The position numbers and the translations under genes were made by a program. Below the pieces are notes generated by a model. It was not told where the DNA came from. It saw only the letters and a program-made list of their open reading frames with translations, and did no database searches. From Bacteroidota bacterium (lineage in GTDB: Bacteria; Bacteroidota; Bacteroidia; Chitinophagales; Chitinophagaceae), in NCBI GenBank assembly GCA_018267575.1, contig JAFDYF010000056.1:124001-188000 (forward strand): DNA of 64,000 nucleotides, given 5' to 3'. Below are positions 9,575 through 17,592 of this stretch, piece after piece (the first letter of the stretch is position 1; every line of letters begins with the position of its first letter).

Positions 9575-11479
9575 ATGCATTATGTTTCTGTAGAAGGGTT
9601 GAGCAAATCCTACGGCATCAAGCCCTTGTTCCAAAATATTTCATTTAATATCGAAGAAGGCGACAAGATAGCGTTGGTCGCAAAAAATGGCAGTGGTAAA
9701 TCCACCTTGCTCAAAATACTTTCGGGCAGGGAAACCGCTGAGGGCGGTAAATGCTGGGTCCATAAGGATGTGACCGTGGCCTTGTTTGAGCAGGAGCCTG
9801 TGTTTATTGAAGGAAAATCAGTGCTCGATAATATCTTCCATCACAATCACCCGGTCATTAATGCCATCAAGGAATATGAGGCGGCCAGTGATGCGGAAGA
9901 TGCTGACAAAATTGGGGATGCCATCGTAAAGCTGGATGAACTGAATGCTTGGGACTTTGATACCAAAGTGAAGCAGATACTGGGTAAACTCAATATCCAT
10001 CATCTTAATCAAACCGCCGGTTCTCTTTCGGGCGGTCAGCGTAAAAGAGTGGCTCTTGCCAAAACCCTTATTGATATTGGTTTTGAGCATAAGCATGTCC
10101 TCCTGATTATGGATGAACCTACCAACCATCTGGATGTAGAAATGGTGGAATGGTTGGAAAACTATTTGAACCAAGAAAAAGTGACCCTATTGTTGGTTAC
10201 ACATGACCGTTATTTTCTGGATAATGTGTGTGAGGAGATTTGGGAAATGGAAGGCTCTAATTTGTATGTCCACAAAGGCGATTATCAGAATTTTTTGGAA
10301 AAGAAGGCAGCCCGAATAGAAAGCGATTCTGCCAGTATTGATAAGGCCAAAAATCTTTATAGAAAGGAATTGGAGTGGATGCGCAAGCAACCAAAGGCTA
10401 GGACCACCAAGAGCAAAAGCCGACAGGATAATTTTTACGTGGTGGAGGGAAAGGCCAAACAAAAAATAGAGGATGAGCGGGTACAATTGCAGGTAAAAAT
10501 GACCCGGCTGGGTGGCAAGATTGCCGAGTTGAAGAAAGTATATAAAAGCTATGGCGAAAAGGTGATTATGAAAGGGTTCGATTATACTTTCAAAAGAGGG
10601 GAACGCATTGGTGTGGTGGGTAAGAACGGTGCGGGCAAATCTACTTTTTTGCAAATATTACAACAATTGGAACAGCCGGATAGCGGCAAAGTCAATATCG
10701 GCGAGACAATCGTTTTCGGTAATTACTCACAACAAGGACTCGTGATAAAAGAGGATATGCGGGTGATTGAGTTTGTAAAAAATATTGCGGAACATTTTCC
10801 CCTGGCAGATGGTGGCACCATGAGTGCTTCCCAATTCCTGCAATTATTCCTTTTCACACCGGAACAGCAATACACCTATATTTCCAAACTGAGTGGTGGG
10901 GAAAAAAGAAGGTTACATCTTTTATCCATTCTTTTCCGTAATCCCAATTTTTTGATATTGGATGAACCGACCAACGATTTGGATTTACAAACATTGGGCG
11001 TACTTGAAAATTTCCTGAGCGAATATCAGGGTTGCTTGTTGATTGTTTCGCACGACCGTTATTTTATGGATCGGCTGGTGGACCATCTTTTTGTGTTCCA
11101 AGGTGATGGGGATATCCGTGATTTCCCGGGCAATTATACCCAATACCGCATTGCACTGAAAGATGATGATAAACTTACGGATGTAGGAACTGAAATGTCA
11201 GAAAAGAAACCGGCAAAACCGGTAGCGCCAACCCCTGTCCCCGTTGTAGCCGAAAAGAAAAAACTCACTTATAAAGAACAAAGGGAATTTGACCTACTGG
11301 AAAAAGAAATTGAAAAACTGAATCTGGAAAAATCGGCCATTACAGATAAAATGAATAGTGGCACCGAACCTTTTGAGGAACTGCAAAGGCTTTCGAACCG
11401 CATTGGGGAACTAACCCAATTGCTGGATGAAAAAGAATTGCGTTGGTTGGAACTGAGCGAGTCAGTGAGTAATGCATAG
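9575..11479 (+). CDS. ABC-F family ATPase (Uup-like)
   Basis: The 634-residue product carries two ABC ATPase domains in tandem without membrane helices, as in ABC-F translation/ribosome factors. Domain 1 has Walker A AKNGSGKST (36-44), signature LSGGQRKR and Walker B LLIMDEPTNHLD. Domain 2 has GKNGAGKST, LSGGEKRR and LILDEPTNDLD. The inter-domain linker (about 235-325) is helical and basic. A C-terminal coiled coil (about 560-634), after a Pro/Ala-rich hinge, matches the Uup subgroup. It likely acts on stalled ribosomes or branched DNA. It is followed closely by the M20 peptidase (27 bp). Confidence 0.92.
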   Translation: MHYVSVEGLSKSYGIKPLFQNISFNIEEGDKIALVAKNGSGKSTLLKILSGRETAEGGKCWVHKDVTVALFEQEPVFIEGKSVLDNIFHHNHPVINAIKEYEAASDAEDADKIGDAIVKLDELNAWDFDTKVKQILGKLNIHHLNQTAGSLSGGQRKRVALAKTLIDIGFEHKHVLLIMDEPTNHLDVEMVEWLENYLNQEKVTLLLVTHDRYFLDNVCEEIWEMEGSNLYVHKGDYQNFLEKKAARIESDSASIDKAKNLYRKELEWMRKQPKARTTKSKSRQDNFYVVEGKAKQKIEDERVQLQVKMTRLGGKIAELKKVYKSYGEKVIMKGFDYTFKRGERIGVVGKNGAGKSTFLQILQQLEQPDSGKVNIGETIVFGNYSQQGLVIKEDMRVIEFVKNIAEHFPLADGGTMSASQFLQLFLFTPEQQYTYISKLSGGEKRRLHLLSILFRNPNFLILDEPTNDLDLQTLGVLENFLSEYQGCLLIVSHDRYFMDRLVDHLFVFQGDGDIRDFPGNYTQYRIALKDDDKLTDVGTEMSEKKPAKPVAPTPVPVVAEKKKLTYKEQREFDLLEKEIEKLNLEKSAITDKMNSGTEPFEELQRLSNRIGELTQLLDEKELRWLELSESVSNA

Positions 11480-11506
11480 GCTTTCTTATCTTTAATAAAA
11501 GGCTTT

Positions 11507-12991
11507 ATGATAAAAAAAATACTAAAAGGACTTTTATTATTACTCGCCCTTGTTACTGCTGTTGTGCTCATCAATACTTTTCGCTTCTCTAAGGAAATTC
11601 CACACAAACAGGCCTTGCCCCTAACTGCTATCAATGATTCTGCGGTTCAACATCTCAGCGAAGCCGTACAGATAAAGACGGTTTCTTATGCAGATTCATT
11701 GCCGGTGGATACCGCTTCTTTTTTGCAGTTCAGGAAATTTCTGGAAACGGCCTATCCTTTGGTACATCAAAAATTACCCCGACAAATATTTAATCAGTTT
11801 AGTTATCTCTTTAAATGGGAAGGAAAGAATGCTGCCTTAGCGCCTTATGTGATTATGGCACATATGGATGTGGTGCCTGTGGAAGCGGCCGCTTTGGATA
11901 AGTGGACTGTTGCCCCTTTTGGTGGTGTGATCAAGGACAGTACCGTATGGGGCCGTGGCACGGCTGACGATAAAGGTTGTGTGATCTCCATATTGGAAGC
12001 AGTGGAAGAACTGCTGCGTCAAAACTATCAACCGGAGCGTACCATCTACCTAAGCTTTGGTCATGATGAAGAAATATCTGGGACTCGGGGAGCCTCTGCT
12101 ATCGCGGATTGGTTCAGGAAGCAGAATATCCATCCTGAATTGGTGATTGATGAGGGCGGTGAAATAACTGTAGAAAATTTTCCTGAACTAAAAAGACCGA
12201 TTGCCGTAATTGGGGTGGGGGAGAAAGGATATCTTTCTTTTCAACTAACTGTCGAAAAAACGGGAGGTCATAGCTCCATGCCCGATAAGGAAACGGCAAT
12301 GGATATCCTAGCCAAAGCATTGGTAAATCTCCGAAGCGAGCAAATGCCTTTTCGGATGTCAGGCCCTGTTGAAGTATTGCTCAATCGGGTAGGACCGGGC
12401 ATGCCTTTCGGCGAAAGGATGGCATTGGCCAACCAATGGTTGTTTAAACCCATTCTAAAAAAAGAATTTGAGAAAAGCCATGTTACGAATGCACTGTTTC
12501 ATACCACGATTGTACCAACGGTATTCAATAGCGGGGTTAAGGATAATGTGATACCGGGCAAAGCGACTGTGATCGTAAACTCCCGCAACCTTCCAGATGA
12601 CCCACAGGGTGATGTGATTGCATTTATGAAAAAACAGATTCATGATGATCGTGTACAGATAATACCTGAAAAAGTAAATAAGGATGCATCCAAAATCTCA
12701 TCGATTGATGGGGCTGCCTTTAAAAAGATTGAAGATATCTGTTACCAAGTAATGCCTGATGTGGTGCCCGTGCCTTATTTACTCATGGGCGGCACTGATA
12801 GTCGACATTTTGATGATATTGCCAAAGGGGTTATCCGTTTTGCCGCCTCCATTGATGCCAAAGGCTATCATGGTATTGATGAACGTTTGCCCATCAATGA
12901 TTTTAAAAGGATGATATTTTTTTATAGCCTGCTGATCAAAGAATCGGGTACCGAAAACAATGCAAAGCCGATAGAGGTGAAAAAATCTTAA
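11507..12991 (+). CDS. M20 family metallopeptidase (PM20D1-like)
   Basis: The 494-residue zinc peptidase has a single N-terminal membrane anchor or signal (about 5-25). The metal ligands fall in 'IMAHMDVVP' (His, Asp), 'GRGTADDKG' (bridging Asp), 'HDEEISGTRG' (catalytic Glu and metal Glu), 'VIDEGG' and a late 'FAASIDAKGYHGIDE' (His). The length and the anchor match the PM20D1/carboxypeptidase-S group, which cleaves N-terminal or C-terminal amino acids and N-acyl amino acids. It lies 27 bp after the ABC-F gene and may be cotranscribed with it. Confidence 0.92.
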   Translation: MIKKILKGLLLLLALVTAVVLINTFRFSKEIPHKQALPLTAINDSAVQHLSEAVQIKTVSYADSLPVDTASFLQFRKFLETAYPLVHQKLPRQIFNQFSYLFKWEGKNAALAPYVIMAHMDVVPVEAAALDKWTVAPFGGVIKDSTVWGRGTADDKGCVISILEAVEELLRQNYQPERTIYLSFGHDEEISGTRGASAIADWFRKQNIHPELVIDEGGEITVENFPELKRPIAVIGVGEKGYLSFQLTVEKTGGHSSMPDKETAMDILAKALVNLRSEQMPFRMSGPVEVLLNRVGPGMPFGERMALANQWLFKPILKKEFEKSHVTNALFHTTIVPTVFNSGVKDNVIPGKATVIVNSRNLPDDPQGDVIAFMKKQIHDDRVQIIPEKVNKDASKISSIDGAAFKKIEDICYQVMPDVVPVPYLLMGGTDSRHFDDIAKGVIRFAASIDAKGYHGIDERLPINDFKRMIFFYSLLIKESGTENNAKPIEVKKS

Positions 12992-13039
12992 TCAGTACTG
13001 TAGACAAAAAAATACCATTTATCAATTAGAACCAAGGTT

Positions 13040-13072
13040 TTTGTTTACAGACCTTTTGGTTTAATATATTTG
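13040..13072 (+). promoter_or_regulatory. Bacteroidetes-type promoter of the M28 peptidase gene
   Basis: TTTG (13040-13043) and TATATTTG (13065-13072) are separated by 21 bp, an almost textbook -33/-7 pair. The ATG follows 37 bp later. Confidence 0.65.
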
Positions 13073-13109
13073 GCTCTTATTGTTGTATTACATCTCAAAT
13101 TAAACACAC

Positions 13110-14630
13110 ATGAAAAATCTATTATTTGCTTTTAGTTTTTTGATCGCTCAAATTACGGTGGCCCAAAAAGCGGCTGCTCCCAAAATAGCCGATCCCAAAC
13201 CCTTTGCGAATACGATTACAGAAGCCGACTTAAAAAAGCATTTGTACACGATTGCCAGTAAAGATTTTGAAGGAAGGGAAACGGCTACGGAAGGACAACG
13301 CAAAGCTGCCGCTTATATTGAAAACGATTTTAAGGAACTGGGTCTTGCTCCCGGCAATAACGGTACCTACCAAATGTATTATCCAGTATTTCAGGATTCG
13401 GTAAGCGATGCTTCTATTCAGGTTGGTAAGGAGCAGTTCAATCTCAATGAAGATTTTGTGGCCAATATTTCGGCCAATTATAGCGCCACCATGTTTGGGG
13501 AAGAAGTGGTATTTGCAGGATATGGTATCAGTGATTCTTTAAGGGATGATTATAAAGGTTTGGATGTGCGTGGCAAGATTGTATTGTTATTGGATGGTAT
13601 GCCAGCCGACCGCTTACAAAAGCAGATCAATCGCCGTTCCTTCAATCCTTATGGCAAGCAGGATGCTGCACAAAAAAATGGGGCGGTGGCTGTATTGATT
13701 ATCCAGAAAGGTTTTCCACGTAAAGGATATACCATCACCAAGGGAAATATGTATTTGTCGGCATTTAAAAAAACGATTCGCCCCAATACTTTTTATGTAT
13801 CGGACAAGATTGCGAAAGCGATCATGGGCGATGATTATCAGGAAAACGATAAGGACAAGATGCAGCCCAAATCATATACTACTGATATTGTACTGCAATT
13901 CAGCAAAGTGACCGCACAATTGCATAGCAGTGACGTGTTGGGTTATCTGGAAGGCACTGACCTGAAAGATGAATTGGTAGTGATATCTGCGCATTATGAC
14001 CATTTGGGAAAACGGGATACGGTTATTTATTATGGGGCCGATGATGATGGTTCGGGTACAGTGAGTTTGCTGGAGATTGCAGAAGCTTTTGCAAAAGCGA
14101 AAGCAGCAGGCAAAGGCCCTCGTCGTAGTATCTTGTTCCTGGCAAACTCTGGTGAAGAAAAGGGTTTATGGGGCTCCGCATATTATACCGCGCATCCTGT
14201 CTATCCTTTGGATAAAACAACAGTGGACCTGAATATTGATATGGTGGGTCGCATCGATCCGAACAGGGCGTATGGTGACTCTACCAATTATGTTTATGTA
14301 GTGGGTGACGACAAACTGAGCAGCGACCTAAAACCGATTAGCATAGCGGCCAATAAAAAATATACCAAACTAGAACTGGATTATAAATTCAATGATCCCA
14401 AAGATCCTGAAATGATTTACTACAGGAGCGACCATTATAATTTTGCAAAAAATGGCGTGCCCATCATTTTTTATTTTGATGGTATCCATCATGATTATCA
14501 CAAACCAACAGATACGCCTGACAAGATCAATTATGATATTCTGGCCAAGCGTGCCAAGCTGGTGTTCTATACAGCTTGGGAAATGGCCAACCTTAACGAT
14601 ATGTTGAAACGGGATATACCGCTGAAATAG
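13110..14630 (+). CDS. Secreted M28 family zinc aminopeptidase with PA domain
   Basis: The 506-residue product has a signal peptide ending AQKAAA. A PA (protease-associated) segment follows ('EVVFAGYGISDSLRDDYKGLDVRGKIVLLLDG'). The M28 catalytic core has its metal ligands in 'VVISAHYDHLG' (His), 'GADDDGSGT' (Asp), 'NSGEEKGLWGS' (catalytic and metal Glu), 'NIDMVGR' (Asp) and a late His in 'GIHHDYHKPTDTPDKI'. It should release N-terminal residues from peptides in the periplasm or outside the cell. It is in the same direction as the M20 gene but has its own promoter, so the two probably serve peptide use together without a strict operon. Confidence 0.93.
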   Translation: MKNLLFAFSFLIAQITVAQKAAAPKIADPKPFANTITEADLKKHLYTIASKDFEGRETATEGQRKAAAYIENDFKELGLAPGNNGTYQMYYPVFQDSVSDASIQVGKEQFNLNEDFVANISANYSATMFGEEVVFAGYGISDSLRDDYKGLDVRGKIVLLLDGMPADRLQKQINRRSFNPYGKQDAAQKNGAVAVLIIQKGFPRKGYTITKGNMYLSAFKKTIRPNTFYVSDKIAKAIMGDDYQENDKDKMQPKSYTTDIVLQFSKVTAQLHSSDVLGYLEGTDLKDELVVISAHYDHLGKRDTVIYYGADDDGSGTVSLLEIAEAFAKAKAAGKGPRRSILFLANSGEEKGLWGSAYYTAHPVYPLDKTTVDLNIDMVGRIDPNRAYGDSTNYVYVVGDDKLSSDLKPISIAANKKYTKLELDYKFNDPKDPEMIYYRSDHYNFAKNGVPIIFYFDGIHHDYHKPTDTPDKINYDILAKRAKLVFYTAWEMANLNDMLKRDIPLK

Positions 14631-14634
14631 TTTT

Positions 14635-15063
14635 ATGCAAACAGAAAACAAACCACAGACCCGCGAAAATAAATTGGTTTACTGGGCTGCCCTGCTTGCT
14701 GGTTTTCTCCTGATTGCCGGATCTTTGATAAGGGCTTTAAGTATCAATAATCTGGTGGTTGCCAGTAGTACGGGAGATATCAGCAAGCATTATTCAAATT
14801 CGGTGATTATTGACTGGGCCTTGGCCAGCATATTAATGTTATTAGTTGGCGTTTGGCTTTTGTTTTTGGCATCGCCTCTTAAAAAAAGACAGCGACGTGC
14901 TTGGTGGCAGGCATTCATCATCAGCCTATCATTAATATCGTTTGGTGCTGGTTTCTTTTATAGGTTTCCACAATCGATACATCTCGCTGTTTTTGTATTG
15001 ATTGGTCTCTTGTTGTTTTTGCCCTTGATATTATTTGTAGGAAGATTTGGGAAGGAGGCTTGA
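14635..15063 (+). CDS. Four-helix membrane protein of unknown function
   Basis: The 142-residue product begins 4 bp after the M28 stop and so is translated from the same message. Hydrophobic segments at about 14-38, 60-82, 92-110 and 118-138 predict four membrane helices with a basic loop KKRQRRAWW between the second and third. I do not recognise a family. Tight coupling to an exported peptidase hints at an envelope role, but nothing in the residues shows a catalytic centre. Confidence 0.7.
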   Translation: MQTENKPQTRENKLVYWAALLAGFLLIAGSLIRALSINNLVVASSTGDISKHYSNSVIIDWALASILMLLVGVWLLFLASPLKKRQRRAWWQAFIISLSLISFGAGFFYRFPQSIHLAVFVLIGLLLFLPLILFVGRFGKEA

Positions 15064-15084
15064 GTCGGGAGATCTTGGTAAGTT

Positions 15085-15135
15085 GAGAGGTTGATTAGTT
15101 GAAGGGTTGAAGGGTTGATTGGTTGAGTGGTTGAT
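15085..15135. repeat. Degenerate GGTTGA-type simple repeat
   Basis: About eight imperfect copies of GGTTGA/GGTTGAT/AGTTGA follow the membrane-protein gene and precede the convergent methyltransferase gene. Such tracts are common between genes in this group, and no function is apparent. Confidence 0.7.
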
Positions 15136-15200
15136 AGCGGCTAGAAATGAAATGTTTTTTCTGGAATGGAATTTTCAACGATGAACCATTAACCTGAGAA

Positions 15201-16148
15201 TTATTTCACGATTTTATAGCAGCATCTAAGCAACTTTCCTTGAAAGTCGAATGGGGTAGTTTTTTTGGTAATATCCTTGATAGAAGTGGATGCAATCTTT
15301 TCTGCATCGAGCTGAAAGGAGCGTAGGTTATTACTAAAATACAGCACTCCTCCTTTTCGCATACTGTGGAGGGTTTTGTTCAGCAATTCAGCGTGGTCGC
15401 GCTGGATATCAAGAAAATCGACCATGCGCTTGCTATTGCTGAAAGTGGGTGGGTCCATGATAACGATATCATAATAATCGGGGGGCAATCCATTCAGCCA
15501 TTGCTTCACGTCAGCATGTACAAAATGATATTTTTCTTTATCCTCAAATCCGTTGAGTTTAAAATTGTCCTCGGCCCAGTTCAAATAGGTTTTGGATAAA
15601 TCAACAGAGGTTACACCCGCTGCGCCACCAGCTGCTGCATACACTGAAAAGGAGCCGGTATAGCAGAACAAATTCAGTACTTGTTTGTCCTTTGCTTCTT
15701 CACGAACCATGTTTCTAGTGATGCGATGATCGAGGAACAGGCCCGTATCCAAATAGTCGGTCAGATTTACTTTGAACTGTAAGCCCCCTTCATGCACGAT
15801 TAAATATTCTTGCTCGTCACTGAGTTTTTCATATTGCCCTTCCCTGCCTTCCTTGCGCTGTCTTTGTCGCAAATAGATTTTTTCCTTTGGCACTTGTATA
15901 ATCTCGCTCATGATGGCCAAGCATTCCTGTAGCCATTCGCCATGTTCTTTATCCGCCATCTCAAAACGCTTTTTATATTCGGCTAGATAAATTTTGTCGT
16001 CGTACAGCTCAATACAAAATGGGAATTCCGGCAGGTCATAATCATAAATGCGATAGCAGGATATCTGTTGGCGTTTCGCGATTTTGCTGATATGCCTATA
16101 GACTTTCTGCAGCCTATTGCGGAACATGATAAATTTTTCTTCGAACAT
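15201..16148 (-). CDS. Class I SAM-dependent methyltransferase, RlmK/RlmI-like
   Basis: The product of about 315 residues matches the C-terminal half of RlmKL and related 23S rRNA methyltransferases. An N-terminal substrate-recognition part ('YRIYDYDLPEFPFCIELY', 'YLIVHEGGLQFKVNLTDYLDTGLFLDHRITR') precedes the Rossmann core 'VLNLFCYTGSFSVYAAAGGAAGVTSVDLSKTYLNWAEDNFKLNG'. The catalytic-loop motif is 'IVIMDPPTFSNSKRM' (DPPxF) and the late strand is 'GGVLYFSNNLRSF'. It probably methylates a 23S rRNA guanine. An in-frame upstream start at 16265 would add 39 residues without family resemblance, so the ATG at 16148 is preferred. Confidence 0.85.
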   Translation of the reverse strand: MFEEKFIMFRNRLQKVYRHISKIAKRQQISCYRIYDYDLPEFPFCIELYDDKIYLAEYKKRFEMADKEHGEWLQECLAIMSEIIQVPKEKIYLRQRQRKEGREGQYEKLSDEQEYLIVHEGGLQFKVNLTDYLDTGLFLDHRITRNMVREEAKDKQVLNLFCYTGSFSVYAAAGGAAGVTSVDLSKTYLNWAEDNFKLNGFEDKEKYHFVHADVKQWLNGLPPDYYDIVIMDPPTFSNSKRMVDFLDIQRDHAELLNKTLHSMRKGGVLYFSNNLRSFQLDAEKIASTSIKDITKKTTPFDFQGKLLRCCYKIVK

Positions 16149-16385
16149 AATTCTAAAGAAGCATTGTTTTAGAAGTTTGGGATTATTGACCGGTTGTTTG
16201 GTGTTAAGTGTATCATGACAAATCAATTTGTCAATAGTGAAAAGTGAATCACGAATTTTCACCATTCACCATTCACTAGTAGCTTAATGTTAGTCAAAGA
16301 TAATGCTGAATAGCGATCACACAGGCACAAGTGTGCGACGCAAGGATGTTCAATAGCGATGTATAGCTGGCTACAAAAAACAGAA

Positions 16386-17384
16386 TTAACTTTTTGCCAT
16401 TTCCAAATCAGGTCTAGATTCGTCGGAGAGCGGCACCCTTCCTCTGTCTTTTCTGACCACTCTTGAATACAATGAAATTTCACGGTCGAAAAGAAAACGG
16501 AAAAAAAGTTTTGTCCACGATTTGTGATAGGCCAGTGTATTATAAAACTCAGGTGCATTCTTCCTGATCTGTGGCAATTTGTCCCAGGTTACAGAGGGAA
16601 AATCGTGATGTTCGTTGTGATAGCCCACATTAAAAGCAACCTTGTTCAAAGGACCGTAATAACTATAGGTTTCCTGTTCGCCATGGGTGAGATAATGTTC
16701 CTGGATCCATCTGGCACCGAGCGGGTGCAAGCCCACAGAAAAAAAGAAACTAGACAATAAATAAATGATGGCCTTGATACCAAAAAACCACCAGATGGCC
16801 GCGATGAAAATGATTTCAAGAATAAAGTTGATAGCTATCCATTTGTCAAAAGGTTTTATTTCTTTTAACCTAGATATACGTGCCACTTGAAAAACGGGAT
16901 AGAACAAAAGCCAAATGACCTTACCGACAAAATGGTTATTGATCAATTTCGCTTCCCAACGGTTGGGCAGATCTGCATCGAGTTCGGGGATACCTTGAAA
17001 AGAATGGTGCTTGATATGATAACGTTCGAATGAAATAGAGCTTGGGAAAATCTGTGGCAGGTTGGCCAGGATACCGGCAAGCCGATTGGCCGTGCGGCTT
17101 TTGAACAAAAGATGATGGGCACATTCGTGGATCATCACAAACAAAGCATGATCGGCAAAAGCGCCAACCAAATAAGCAATGCCTATCACTAGCCACCATG
17201 ATTTATCCTGTAGATACCATGTCAGCACTACCTGAATGCCGACGATGCCCAGAATGGCAAATATGGTCAGCCAATTTTTCCCAATCAGCTTGCGCATCTC
17301 TGGGTGCTGTTTCAATATTTGCTTGGTGCGGATGCGGTGCGGTTCACATTCTTCAGAATAAACAAAGTCGGTTCTAATTGACAT
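16386..17384 (-). CDS. Fatty-acid desaturase, close to sphingolipid (dihydroceramide) delta-4 desaturase
   Basis: The 332-residue membrane di-iron desaturase has His boxes at HECAHH, HIKHH and HNEHH. Beyond the boxes it reads like eukaryotic DEGS1/DES: an N-terminal 'YSEECEPHRIRTKQILKQHPEMRKLIG', 'SISFERYHIKHHSFQG', then 'LHPLGARWIQEHYLTHG' and 'ETYSYYGPLNKVAFNVGYHNEHHDFPSV', and a C-terminal 'YHKSWTKLFFRFLFDREISLYSRVVR'. That signature belongs to enzymes that insert the delta-4 double bond into dihydroceramide. Four or more membrane helices surround the boxes. Bacteroidetes do make dihydrosphingolipids, so a substrate is plausible. No serine palmitoyltransferase gene is adjacent. Confidence 0.88.
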   Translation of the reverse strand: MSIRTDFVYSEECEPHRIRTKQILKQHPEMRKLIGKNWLTIFAILGIVGIQVVLTWYLQDKSWWLVIGIAYLVGAFADHALFVMIHECAHHLLFKSRTANRLAGILANLPQIFPSSISFERYHIKHHSFQGIPELDADLPNRWEAKLINNHFVGKVIWLLFYPVFQVARISRLKEIKPFDKWIAINFILEIIFIAAIWWFFGIKAIIYLLSSFFFSVGLHPLGARWIQEHYLTHGEQETYSYYGPLNKVAFNVGYHNEHHDFPSVTWDKLPQIRKNAPEFYNTLAYHKSWTKLFFRFLFDREISLYSRVVRKDRGRVPLSDESRPDLEMAKS

Positions 17385-17592
17385 GTAATATTAATTTTCG
17401 GATTTTGCAATGTACAAAAAAACGGAAGGAATCAAGGTAATTTTAATAAGGCAGTACGTAAATACCCATTTTCTTTATTGGCCTATCAAATCAATGGTTT
17501 AGCAGGCGATTGATCTGTCCATCTTGTTTATAATTTTTTATTCGACCATATAGAAAGCTTGAACAATTTCTCAATTAGGAAATCCAAAACAA

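Noticed and set aside
15085..15135. GGTTGA tract as a functional element
   Set aside because: Imperfect simple repeats of this kind are common in intergenic DNA of this group. Nothing ties it to a gene or structure.
16148..16265. Longer start for the RlmK-like methyltransferase
   Set aside because: The extra 39 residues have no family resemblance and come from sequence that includes common intergenic ACCATTCACC-type repeats.
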